Below are positions 45,699 to 53,853 of a stretch of 64,000 bases of DNA, one piece after another. The notes under the pieces were generated by a model. The model was not told where the DNA came from, made no database searches, and was given only the letters and a program-made list of their open reading frames with translations. The stretch comes from Streptomyces aquilus (GTDB lineage Bacteria > Actinomycetota > Actinomycetes > Streptomycetales > Streptomycetaceae). The stretch spans positions 6,324,001 to 6,388,000 of the forward strand of contig NZ_CP034463.1 in NCBI RefSeq assembly GCF_003955715.1, given 5' to 3'. A program made the position numbers and the translations under genes. Positions within the stretch are counted from its first letter, which is position 1, and each line of letters begins with the position of its first letter.

Positions 45699-46920
45699 CC
45701 CCACCTATCTGGTTCTCAACCGGTACGACGACGAGTTCGGCGAGTACCACCGGTTCGTCGAGCCCGGCAGCTGCCGACTGGCGTACGTGACGCTCCCGTA
45801 CGGCGTGCCGGTCCTGGACGCCGACAGTGCTCTGGACCTGGTCGTCGTCGACGACCTGGAGTTCGACACCGTCCTGCCGATCGCCCGCCGCCTCGTGGCG
45901 CGGTACGGCGCGTTCGACGGTGTGGTGGGGCTGTCGGAGTACGACGTGCTCACCGCGGCGCGGCTGCGCGTCGCGCTGGGCGTGCCCGGCTGGCGGCCCG
46001 ACTTCGTCACGGCGTTCCGTGACAAGCCGCGGATGAAGGAGCTGGTCGGTGCCGCCGGGCTGCGGGTGCCGAGGTTCTGTGATCTGGACGCCGGGACGAC
46101 GGCCGAGGAGATCGTCGGTGAGCTCGGGCTGCCGGTGATCCTCAAGCCGCGCGACGGCTGGTCCTCGCGCGGGGTGGTGCGGGCGGACGACGCGGCGGCG
46201 CTGGCGCGTGCGCTGGCCGAGGTCGATCCGGCGGCGTACGAGTGCGAGGAGTACATCGAGGGCCGGGTCCTGCATGTCGACGGCATCCGGCGCGGCGGGA
46301 AACCGCACTTCGTCAGCGCCTCCGGCTATCTCAACACCTGCCTGGACTTCCTCGACGGCCTGCCGCTCGGCTCGGTGCTGCTCGACCCGGGGCCGGAGCG
46401 GGACCGGGTGACCGGCTTCGCCGACGCCTGCCTCGACGCGCTGGGCCTGGACGACGGGCCCTTCCATCTGGAGCTGTTCGCCACCGAGCAGGGGGAGTTG
46501 GTCTTCCTGGAGGTGGGCCTGCGGCCCGGCGGCGCCGAGGTCGGGTTCGTGCACCGCGACCTGTTCGGCATCGACCTGTTCGGCGAGGCGTTCCGCGCCA
46601 CGCTCGGCCTGCCGCCGCTGAAGGCCGCCGAGGAGTACGACAACACGCCGGGCGGCGGCTGGGTCAGCGTGCCCGAACCGCGTCCGCTGCCCTGCCGGGT
46701 GGTGTCCAGGACACCGCTGCTGGGCGAGGTCCCGGAGGTCTACGCGGAGGTCCTGCCGGACATCGGCACGGTCTTCGACGGCACCGGCGGCTACGACCAC
46801 ATCGGCGGCCGGTTCCGGCTGCGCGGCGTGGATCACGCGACCGTGCGCGAAGCGGCGCTGACGGTCATGCGGACCTACCGGGTCGTCGCCGAACCGGTAC
46901 CGCAGAAGCAGGGCGACTAA
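45691..46920 (+). CDS. ATP-grasp carboxylate-amine ligase B
   Basis: 409 aa. A TTG start at 45691 was chosen: GGGAGG lies 9 bases before it and it gives MSSPTYLVLNRYDDE; it overlaps the end of ligase A by 8 bp. ATP-grasp motifs: VILKPRDGWSSRGVV, CEEYIEGRVLHVDGI and FLEVGLRPGGAEVGF. Shares fold and length with ligase A but is divergent, suggesting that two different amide bonds, or successive condensations, are made. Confidence 0.85.
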   Translation: MSSPTYLVLNRYDDEFGEYHRFVEPGSCRLAYVTLPYGVPVLDADSALDLVVVDDLEFDTVLPIARRLVARYGAFDGVVGLSEYDVLTAARLRVALGVPGWRPDFVTAFRDKPRMKELVGAAGLRVPRFCDLDAGTTAEEIVGELGLPVILKPRDGWSSRGVVRADDAAALARALAEVDPAAYECEEYIEGRVLHVDGIRRGGKPHFVSASGYLNTCLDFLDGLPLGSVLLDPGPERDRVTGFADACLDALGLDDGPFHLELFATEQGELVFLEVGLRPGGAEVGFVHRDLFGIDLFGEAFRATLGLPPLKAAEEYDNTPGGGWVSVPEPRPLPCRVVSRTPLLGEVPEVYAEVLPDIGTVFDGTGGYDHIGGRFRLRGVDHATVREAALTVMRTYRVVAEPVPQKQGD

Positions 46921-46931
46921 GGGGGATACCA

Positions 46932-47732
46932 GTGCTTGGCACCAGCCGTCGTCCGACGGGGGAAGTCGGGGAGGGGTCGGCGGAGAACCCGCCGGCCGAT
47001 GCCGCGGAACCAGCGACGGAGAACCCGTCCGAGCGGGCCGCGGCGCAACTGACGGAGAAATTGCTGGGGCCGGAGTTCTCCTGTGTGGCGGGCAAGAGCG
47101 CGCAGCTGCGCGGCACGCTCGTGCACCGTCACTTCGGCCGGCTCGCCGACCCCGGGACGACCACCGAACTGCACGCGGCGCTCGCCGACTTCGCCGCACG
47201 CCGTGAGGACATCGACCCGCTGATGGCGACGTTCGCCGCGACCTTCTCGGGACCGGCGGACACGGACGAGACGGAGTTCGAGGAGCTGCTGTGGAAGCAG
47301 CTCCAGGACCTGCACGACCTGGACACCGGGGTGTTTCCCTGGGACCCGTCGGTCGATCCCGACCCGGCGTCGGAGCGGTTCGGCTTCAGCGTCGGCGGCC
47401 ACGCCTTCTTCGTGGTCGGCCTGCACCCGGGCGCCTCCCGGATCACCCGCCGCTTCCCGCAGCCCACCCTCGTCTTCAACTCCCACCTCCAGTTCGGGCG
47501 GTTGAAGGAGAAGGGCATCTACCAGCGCATCCAGGGCCAGGTCAGGGAGCGGGAGCTGGAGCTCCAGGGCTCACTCAACCCCAACCTGTCCGAGTTCGGG
47601 GCCGCGTCCGAGGCCGCGCAGTACTCGGGCCGCCCCGTCCCGGAGGGCTGGACGTGCCCCTTCCATCCCGCCCCGACGGCCTTTACGGCGGACCGTGACC
47701 CGGTCGCCTCTGAGGAGAGCAGCACCCCATGA
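46932..47732 (+). CDS. YqcI/YcgG-family heme N-hydroxylase (GntA-like)
   Basis: 266 aa from GTG 46932 after GGGGGAT. A Pro/Glu-rich N-terminal stretch of about 35 residues precedes the family domain with VHRHFGRLAD, VFPWDPSVDPDP, FSVGGHAFFVVGLHPGASR, QPTLVFNSHLQF and the terminal CPFHP. The family includes GntA of guanitoxin synthesis and GrbE of graminine (gramibactin) synthesis, which N-hydroxylate a guanidine or arginine nitrogen, and I believe DcsA of cycloserine synthesis is related. Most likely substrate here: L-arginine or an arginine-containing intermediate. Confidence 0.85.
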   Translation: MLGTSRRPTGEVGEGSAENPPADAAEPATENPSERAAAQLTEKLLGPEFSCVAGKSAQLRGTLVHRHFGRLADPGTTTELHAALADFAARREDIDPLMATFAATFSGPADTDETEFEELLWKQLQDLHDLDTGVFPWDPSVDPDPASERFGFSVGGHAFFVVGLHPGASRITRRFPQPTLVFNSHLQFGRLKEKGIYQRIQGQVRERELELQGSLNPNLSEFGAASEAAQYSGRPVPEGWTCPFHPAPTAFTADRDPVASEESSTP

Positions 47733-48505
47733 CCAAATGGACCGTGATCACCGGCGGTACGGCCGGGATCGGGCGGGCGGTGGCGGAGCGGTTCCTCAAG
47801 GAGGGGCTGCCGGTGGCCGTGCTCGCCCGGCGCGTGGAGCGACTCGACGACCTGGTGGCCGCGTTCGGGCCCGAACTGATCCGCGTCGAGCGGGCCGACG
47901 TACGCGACGGCGACTCGGTCGCCCTGGCCGTCGACGCGCTGCTCGCGGACGGCGGCGAGATCGCCGCGCTCGTCAACAACGCCGGGCTGTCGCTCGGCCT
48001 CGGCGCCCTGCACGACGGGGCCGTCGAGGACTGGGACACCATGATCGACACCAATGTCTCGGGTGTCCTGCACGGCATCCGGGCCGTGCTGCCGGCGATG
48101 CGCCGCACCGGCGCCGGGCACATCATCAACCTCGGCTCGCTGGCCGCGGAGTACCCCTTCTTCGGCGGCAACGTGTACGCGGCCACCAAGGCGTTCGTCC
48201 ACCACCTGTCCGCCAACCTCCGCGTCGACGTGCAGGGCACCGGCATCCGCGTGACCTGTATCGCCCCCGGCATGGTGCGCAGCGAGTTCGCGCTGGTCCG
48301 CTTCAAGGGCGACCAGGACCGCGCCGACGCGCTCTACGACGGCATCCGCCCGCTCGCGCCCGAGGACGTCGCCGACACCGTGCTGTGGGCCCATCGCACC
48401 CCGGCGCACGTCAACGTCAACTACGTCGAACTCATGTCCATTGACCAGCCGTTCGGTCTCTCGCTGACCCGTCCGGCACCGGCACAGCGAAAGGAAACGC
48501 CGTGA
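47729..48505 (+). CDS. YdfG-type short-chain dehydrogenase
   Basis: 258 aa; ATG 47729 overlaps the upstream stop (ATGA). Rossmann motif TGGTAGIGRAVAERF, NNAGLSLGL, the catalytic Ser in NLGSLAAEYPFFGGNVYAATKAF with Tyr and Lys. The YdfG-like C-terminal region FALVRFKGDQDRADALYDG and AHVNVNYVELM matches 3-hydroxy acid (serine/allo-threonine) dehydrogenases. Expected to oxidise or reduce a 3-hydroxy amino acid or similar alcohol with NADP. Confidence 0.88.
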   Translation: MTKWTVITGGTAGIGRAVAERFLKEGLPVAVLARRVERLDDLVAAFGPELIRVERADVRDGDSVALAVDALLADGGEIAALVNNAGLSLGLGALHDGAVEDWDTMIDTNVSGVLHGIRAVLPAMRRTGAGHIINLGSLAAEYPFFGGNVYAATKAFVHHLSANLRVDVQGTGIRVTCIAPGMVRSEFALVRFKGDQDRADALYDGIRPLAPEDVADTVLWAHRTPAHVNVNYVELMSIDQPFGLSLTRPAPAQRKETP

Positions 48506-49533
48506 GCTCCGTCAGGTCGTTCAACGACTTCGGACAGCTTGAGGAGATCGTGATCGGAAGTGCCGAGCACTTCCACATCCCGGACGCGGACGCCTCGCTG
48601 CGCCACTTCTTCGGGCTGCCCGAGGACCACACCGGCGACCAGGTCACCGAGGCCGACCTGGCCCGGATCATCGACGAGACCCAGGAGGACCTCCAGGCGC
48701 TCGCCGACACCCTGACCTCCTTCGGCGTCACCGTCCGCCGCCCGGCCCCGGCCGTCCACGGCTCCCCGCTGACCGTCGCCGACTGGACCACCACCGCCAA
48801 CCACTCGCTGATGCCCCGCGACTGCCTCCTGGTGGTCGGCGAGAACATCATCGAGGCGCCGATGCCGGTCCGCGCCCGCTACACCGAGACCTTCCCGTTC
48901 CGCGGCCTGCTCTCCGAGTACTTCGCCTCCGGCGCCAACTGGCTCGCCGCCCCGCGCCCCCGCCTCGCCGACGCGACCTACGCCTACGAGGGCGACACCC
49001 CCGTACTCGCCGAGATCGAGCCGCTGTTCGACGCCGCGAACCTGCTGCGTGCGGGCAGCGATCTGTTCTTCAACGTCAGCAACACCGGCAACCGCACCGG
49101 CGCCGCCTGGCTGCGCCGGGTGCTCGGGTCCGAGTTCACCGTCCACGAGATCTCGATCTGCGACGACCACGTGGGCACCACCCTGCACATCCTGCGCCCC
49201 GGCGTGCTCCTGGCCAACGCCGGCCGGCTCACCCCGGAGACCATCCCGGCACCGCTGCGGAACTGGAAGATCATCTGGTTCGACGAGCCCGAGGACGACG
49301 GCTACGGCCTCACTTGGCCGCGCGCCTCCACCTGGATCGGCATGAACATCCTCTCCGTCAACGAGGAGACGGTGATCGTCCCGGCCCGCCAGACCGAACT
49401 GGCCCGCCAGCTGGAGAAGGAGGGCTTCACCGCCGTACCCGTGCCCTACCGCCACGGGCGCACCTTCGGCGGCGGCTTCCACTGCTGCTCCCTGGACGTA
49501 CGCCGCCAGGGTTCGCTCGAGTCGTACGTGTAG
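48502..49533 (+). CDS. Arginine/glycine amidinotransferase-like enzyme
   Basis: 343 aa from GTG 48502, overlapping the SDR stop. Pentein-fold amidinotransferase with FGQLEEIVIG at the N-terminus, ICDDHVGTTLHILRPG (Asp and His of the triad) near residue 215-230 and the C-terminal catalytic Cys in GGGFHCCSLDV (Cys328 or Cys329). Transfers an amidino group from arginine to an amine, or hydrolyses it. In gramibactin clusters an enzyme of this type (GrbD) acts with a YqcI/YcgG protein on N-hydroxyarginine. The same pair occurs here, three genes apart at most. Confidence 0.88.
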   Translation: MSSVRSFNDFGQLEEIVIGSAEHFHIPDADASLRHFFGLPEDHTGDQVTEADLARIIDETQEDLQALADTLTSFGVTVRRPAPAVHGSPLTVADWTTTANHSLMPRDCLLVVGENIIEAPMPVRARYTETFPFRGLLSEYFASGANWLAAPRPRLADATYAYEGDTPVLAEIEPLFDAANLLRAGSDLFFNVSNTGNRTGAAWLRRVLGSEFTVHEISICDDHVGTTLHILRPGVLLANAGRLTPETIPAPLRNWKIIWFDEPEDDGYGLTWPRASTWIGMNILSVNEETVIVPARQTELARQLEKEGFTAVPVPYRHGRTFGGGFHCCSLDVRRQGSLESYV

Positions 49534-49538
49534 CGGCC

Positions 49539-50342
49539 ATGGCCATCAACCTGAACACCAGCAAGGTGGTCGACGTCCAACTCAGCCGTGGCGGCGAGGA
49601 GTTCGTCGACGTCCGGTTCCGCCGGGCGCGCGCCGAGGACGCCGAGGCGATGTACCGGCTGTCGCTGCCCTTCATGGACACCGGTCAGCTCCTCGTGCGC
49701 GAGCGCGCGCTGTTCGAGACCCTCTCCGAGGACTTCCGGGTCCTGGAGGCCGACGGCGAGGTCGTCGGCTGCGCGGGCCTGCGCGGCTTCGACGCGCTCG
49801 CCGAGATCTACAACGTCGCCGTCGACGAGAAGCGGCACGGCCTCGGCCTCGGCCGGCTGCTGCTGGCCAGCATGGTCGGCGCGGCCCACGCGGAGGGGTT
49901 CGCGGAGGTGCTCGTCTTCTCCAAGACCACCTCCGCGTGGTTCGCCCGCTACGGCTTCGAGCCCGTCGACCCGGCCCTGCTGCCCGCCGCCCGCCTCGCC
50001 CTGGTCGACCCCGCCCGCGAGTCCGTCGCCCTGGGCCGCGCCACCGTCGGCGGCTACGACGGCGTCGAGGTCCTGGCGGCACTGACCGAGCTCCGGGTCA
50101 CCTTCGACCGCAGCGCCGCCGAGTTCGGCTGGGACGGCTCCTACGACTCCCTGCTGCCGTTCGCCGACGACAACGGCGTGGAGACCAAGTCGCTGTGCTG
50201 GGCGGGCGTCTGCGGCACGTGCGCCGTACGCCTGAAGCGCGGCACCGTCCGCTACCACGTGCCGCCGCAGGGCGACCCCGACGAGGGGGAGGTGCTGCTG
50301 TGCATCTCGCAGCCGGTGACCGACCTGGTGCTGGACCTGTGA
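49539..50342 (+). CDS. GNAT (N-acetylglutamate synthase-like) fused to [2Fe-2S] ferredoxin domain
   Basis: 267 aa from ATG 49539. Residues about 20-155 form a GNAT domain close to the ArgA-type: LVRERALFETLSEDFRVLEA, GCAGLRGFDALAEIYNVAV, RHGLGLGRLLLASM (acetyl-CoA loop) and TSAWFARYGFEPV. Residues about 180-267 are a plant-type ferredoxin domain with CWAGVCGTC (C-x4-C-x2-C) and a fourth Cys in VLLCISQP. I do not know this fusion from characterised proteins. The ferredoxin half resembles the C-terminal domain of YcbX, and a YcbX-like MOSC protein is the next gene. Confidence 0.85.
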   Translation: MAINLNTSKVVDVQLSRGGEEFVDVRFRRARAEDAEAMYRLSLPFMDTGQLLVRERALFETLSEDFRVLEADGEVVGCAGLRGFDALAEIYNVAVDEKRHGLGLGRLLLASMVGAAHAEGFAEVLVFSKTTSAWFARYGFEPVDPALLPAARLALVDPARESVALGRATVGGYDGVEVLAALTELRVTFDRSAAEFGWDGSYDSLLPFADDNGVETKSLCWAGVCGTCAVRLKRGTVRYHVPPQGDPDEGEVLLCISQPVTDLVLDL

Positions 50343-51127
50343 GCCCGGCACCGAAGGCCGTGCAGCTGTGGCGCTACCCGGTGAAGTCCATGGGCGGCGA
50401 GCAGACGGACCGGCTCTTCCTCGGCCCCAGCGGGGTGGTCGGCGACCGTGAGTTCGCGGTGGTGGTCGCGGCCACCGACCGCGTGCTCACCGCCAAACGG
50501 GAACCCCGGCTGCTGGACGCCACCGCCCGCCGTCACGAGGCCGGGGCCGAACTGACCCTGCCCGACGGGCGGCGGTTCACCACCGCCGACCCGGACGCGG
50601 ACGCGATCCTCAGCGACTGGCTCGGCCAGGCCGTGGGGCTGCGCCGCCAGACCGGCCGGGTGCACACGGTCGAGGAGTACCGCAAGGACCCGGCCGAGCC
50701 GTCGTCCCTGTCCACCTTCGACCTGCCCGCCGGCAAGTTCGTCGACGAGGCCCCGGTCCACCTGCTGAGCGAGGGCGCCCTGCGCACGGCCGGCGCCCGC
50801 CACCCCGACGGCACCTGGGACGTCCGCCGCTTCCGCCCCAACGTCCTGCTGAGCGCGCCGGAGCACGGACCGGCCGAGGACGCCTTCCTCGGCACCCGCA
50901 CCGCCATCGGCAACGTCCTCCTGGACGTCACCGAGCCCACCCAGCGCTGCGTGATGGTGACCCAGCCGCAGCGGAACCTGCCCAAGGACCGCGAGATCCT
51001 GCGCTCCCTCGTGCGGGCCTCGGCCGGCACCTTCGGCGTCTACGCCACGGTCGCCCGCCCCGGCACCGTCCTGCTCGGCGACACCCTCGCCGCGGACGGC
51101 GTCACAGCGAGGGAGCTGGTGCGATGA
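50339..51127 (+). CDS. MOSC-domain protein, YcbX/mARC-like without its ferredoxin domain
   Basis: 262 aa; GTG 50339 overlaps the GNAT-ferredoxin stop (GTGA). N-terminal MOSC beta-barrel (VQLWRYPVKSMGGEQTDRLFL) and MOSC domain with FRPNVLLSAP and TEPTQRCVMVTQPQRN, where Cys is the expected molybdenum ligand. Enzymes of this type reduce N-hydroxylated compounds such as amidoximes and N-hydroxyguanidines. E. coli YcbX carries a C-terminal [2Fe-2S] domain; here that domain is on the preceding protein. Likely role: reduction of an N-hydroxy group, either as a pathway step or for self-protection. Confidence 0.85.
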   Translation: MSPAPKAVQLWRYPVKSMGGEQTDRLFLGPSGVVGDREFAVVVAATDRVLTAKREPRLLDATARRHEAGAELTLPDGRRFTTADPDADAILSDWLGQAVGLRRQTGRVHTVEEYRKDPAEPSSLSTFDLPAGKFVDEAPVHLLSEGALRTAGARHPDGTWDVRRFRPNVLLSAPEHGPAEDAFLGTRTAIGNVLLDVTEPTQRCVMVTQPQRNLPKDREILRSLVRASAGTFGVYATVARPGTVLLGDTLAADGVTARELVR

Positions 51128-52458
51128 CGGACGCGGTCACCCGGGCCTACAACGAGTCCGCGGTACGCCCCGACTCCGCCCCGACCCTGCGCCGGGCACC
51201 CTCGCTCGCCGACTGGCCCGGCGAGTACCTCTCCCGCCCCCTCTTCGTGGAGAAGGACCAACTGCACGGCTTCGCGGCCGACCTGGACCGCATGCTGGGC
51301 CTGCTCACCTCCCTGCCCGAACGGCTCTACGACGGTGATCTCGACGCCTTCTGCGCCGCCCTGGGCCTGGACGAGCGGCGCGGCGCGGTGATGCGCAGGC
51401 TGGGCGGCGGCGCCCCGCCGCACGCCGGGCGGGCGGACGTCTATCACGACGGCACCGCCTTCAAGCTCCTGGAGTTCGGCATCGGCAGCGAGGTCGGCGG
51501 CTGGGACCGGGCCGGGGAGATCCCCCGGGTCCTGCTGGAAGAGGACGCCGCCTTCGCGTCCTTCGCCGCCGGACACGGCCTCGGCTACACCCACACCGGG
51601 CGCGTCCTCGCCGACGCGCTGCGCGAGGCCGGGGCGGCCGTGGCGGCGGGCGGCGGCGATCCCGTCGTGGCGCTGCTCGAAGGGCCCGGCGGCCTCGACC
51701 GGTGGGGCGCGACCTGGCAGCCGCTGCGGGAGCTGATGCGGGGCTTCGGCCTGGACTTCCGGATCGGCGAGATCGGCCAGATCACCTTCCGCCACGACAA
51801 GCCGTACCTGGACGGCACCCCCGTCGACGTGGTCTACCGCTGCTTCGAGGCCGACCAGGTCTATCTCGACCCCGAGGCCATGGCCCTGGTGGAACCGCTG
51901 TGCCGGGCCCACGAGGTGGGCACCGTCGTCCTGTGGACCCCGCTGGAGAGCAACCTCTACTGCGAGAAGGGCTGCCTCGCCCTGCTCTCCGACACCCGGT
52001 ACCGGGACCGCTTCAGCGCCGACGAGCAGGCCGTGATCGACCGGGTGCTGCCGTGGACGCGGGTGCTGCACGGCGACGGCTTCCTCGCCGACGCGGACCT
52101 GGTCGCGCGCTGCCATGACCGCCGTACCGAACTGATCCTCAAGCCCAACGGGCTCTACGGCGGCAAGGGCGTCGTGGCCGGCTGGGAGACCGACGCGGGG
52201 GAGTGGTGGCGGGCGGTGCGCGAGGCCGCCGAGGGCGGCTGCGTGCTCCAGGAACGCGTCACCCCGCGGCCCGAACCGGTCGTCGACCCGCTCACCGGCG
52301 CGGTCGAGCACTGGCAGGCCGCCTGGGGCTTCTTCTACCTCCCGCGGGGACACGCCGGCGCCTACGCCCGGGTGCTGCCCGCCGGGGACAGCGCCGTCAT
52401 CGGCATCAGCGCCAACGACAAGACCCGGACGGCCGGCGTCTTCCACTACTCGAGCTGA
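51124..52458 (+). CDS. ATP-grasp-fold protein C, circularly permuted type
   Basis: 444 aa from ATG 51124, overlapping the MOSC stop. Motif order differs from ligases A and B. An acidic metal-type block (DVYHDGTAFKLLEFGIGSEVGGWD) lies near residues 105-128, followed by DVVYRCFEADQVYLD. The nucleotide-binding Lys and Gly-rich loop (LILKPNGLYGGKGVVAGWE) come only near 338-356, with CVLQERVTPRPEPV after. This order fits the circularly permuted ATP-grasp class (glutathionylspermidine synthase-like/DUF404-407). Presumably a third ligase or a carboxylate-activating enzyme. Confidence 0.72.
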   Translation: MTDAVTRAYNESAVRPDSAPTLRRAPSLADWPGEYLSRPLFVEKDQLHGFAADLDRMLGLLTSLPERLYDGDLDAFCAALGLDERRGAVMRRLGGGAPPHAGRADVYHDGTAFKLLEFGIGSEVGGWDRAGEIPRVLLEEDAAFASFAAGHGLGYTHTGRVLADALREAGAAVAAGGGDPVVALLEGPGGLDRWGATWQPLRELMRGFGLDFRIGEIGQITFRHDKPYLDGTPVDVVYRCFEADQVYLDPEAMALVEPLCRAHEVGTVVLWTPLESNLYCEKGCLALLSDTRYRDRFSADEQAVIDRVLPWTRVLHGDGFLADADLVARCHDRRTELILKPNGLYGGKGVVAGWETDAGEWWRAVREAAEGGCVLQERVTPRPEPVVDPLTGAVEHWQAAWGFFYLPRGHAGAYARVLPAGDSAVIGISANDKTRTAGVFHYSS

Positions 52459-52471
52459 GGATCTGCCTGTC

Positions 52472-53734
52472 ATGAGCGAGTTGTCCGTGCCGGACGCGCC
52501 CGACGCGACGGACGCCGAGGACAAGAAGGCCGTCCAGGGCGAGGGCATGGGCCGGGAGTTCCGGCTCCTGTGGTCGGCCGACCTGATCGCCACCCTCGGC
52601 GACGGCGCGCTCGTGGCGGCGATCCCGCTGCTGGCCAAGTCGCTCACCAGCGACCCCAGCCTGGTCGCCGGGGTCGCCACCGCCCGCACCCTGCCCTGGC
52701 TGCTGCTGGCCCTGATCGGCGGTGCGATCGTGGACCGCTTCGACCGGCGCCGGCTCATGGTCGGCGCGCAGGCCGCGCAGGTGGCCCTGGTCGTGGTGGT
52801 CGCCGTCATCGCCACCTTCGACCTGGCGCAGATCTGGATGCTCTACGTGCTGGCCTTCGGAGTGGGCTGCGCGGAGATCCTGTTCACCGGCGCCAGCCAG
52901 GCCCTGGTGCCGACTCTGGTGAAGTCGGACCATCTGGAAGCAGCCAACGGACGCCTGGTGGCGACCGCCTCGGTTTCCCGAGAATTTGCCGGGCCGCCGT
53001 TGGGCGCCGCCCTGTTCGCGTTCGCTATTCCGCTGCCGTTCTGGCTGAATGCGATCGCGTTCTTCGTGTCGTTGCTGTTGTTGTCTCGAATCCGCGCCAC
53101 CGGCCGGCCGCCCCGCCCCGAGCAGCCGACCGCGATGCGCACCGAGATCGCCGAGGGACTGCGCTGGCTGGCCAAGAACCGGCTGCCGCGCACCCTCACG
53201 CTCATCGCCGGCTCCGGCAACTTCTGCGAGTCGATGGCCCTGGCCACGCTGGTGCTCTTCTCCCACGACGTCCTCGGCATCGGCGACCGCGGCTACGGTC
53301 TGCTGCTGGCCGCGATGGCCATCGGCGGGGTGATCGGCGGGCTGGTCAGCAACCGGGTCGTGGACCGCTTCGGGGCCCGGCAGGTGGCCATCGGCGTGCA
53401 GGTCGTGTGCCCCCTGGCCTGGCTGGCGATCGGCCTGGTCGGACGCGATCCGGTCACCGTGGTCGCCCTGTTCACGCTCTTCTCGATCGCGCTGTCGATG
53501 TGGAACGTCGTGTCCTGGTCGGTACGTCAGCGGCTCATCCCGAACGAGCTGATGGGACGGGTCAGCGGCGCCGGGCGGATGTTCGCCTTCGGCGCGATGC
53601 CGCTGGGCGCGCTGGTCGGCGGATTCGTCGCGGACTGGCTGGGACTCGTCGCTCCCTGGATCATCGGCGGCATCCTGTCCCTGCTCGTCGCGGCGTTTGC
53701 ACTCCCCGCTCTCCGCAAATGGGACGGTGAGTGA
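52472..53734 (+). CDS. MFS transporter, probable product exporter
   Basis: 420 aa, twelve predicted membrane helices, of the MFS_3/EntS-like type used for export of siderophores and small peptides. Conserved loop GAIVDRFDRRRLMVGAQ between helices 2 and 3 and NRVVDRFGARQVAIG at the equivalent place in the second half. Last gene of the first transcription unit. Export and self-resistance are inferred from position. Confidence 0.87.
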   Translation: MSELSVPDAPDATDAEDKKAVQGEGMGREFRLLWSADLIATLGDGALVAAIPLLAKSLTSDPSLVAGVATARTLPWLLLALIGGAIVDRFDRRRLMVGAQAAQVALVVVVAVIATFDLAQIWMLYVLAFGVGCAEILFTGASQALVPTLVKSDHLEAANGRLVATASVSREFAGPPLGAALFAFAIPLPFWLNAIAFFVSLLLLSRIRATGRPPRPEQPTAMRTEIAEGLRWLAKNRLPRTLTLIAGSGNFCESMALATLVLFSHDVLGIGDRGYGLLLAAMAIGGVIGGLVSNRVVDRFGARQVAIGVQVVCPLAWLAIGLVGRDPVTVVALFTLFSIALSMWNVVSWSVRQRLIPNELMGRVSGAGRMFAFGAMPLGALVGGFVADWLGLVAPWIIGGILSLLVAAFALPALRKWDGE

Positions 53735-53853
53735 CAACGTTGGCCGGAGTATTTCCCGATCGTGAAAACTTTCCAAAAGATCTTGTAGTGGCGCTGTTCT
53801 CGGCCAAGACTCCCGCTGGCAGGAAAACGAACCTGACTAGCGGGGGGACCGCA
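53735..53853 (+). promoter_or_regulatory. AT-richer promoter region of the MocR gene
   Basis: This 119-bp gap is clearly richer in A+T than the genes on either side (for example GTGAAAACTTTCCAAAAG near 53761). It probably contains the promoter of the second unit and the operator of the MocR regulator. No clear palindrome is assigned. Confidence 0.5.

Noticed and set aside
53731..53853. GTG 53731 as start of the MocR gene
   Set aside because: It would translate an AT-rich region unlike the genome's coding sequence, and a good ribosome site precedes ATG 53854.
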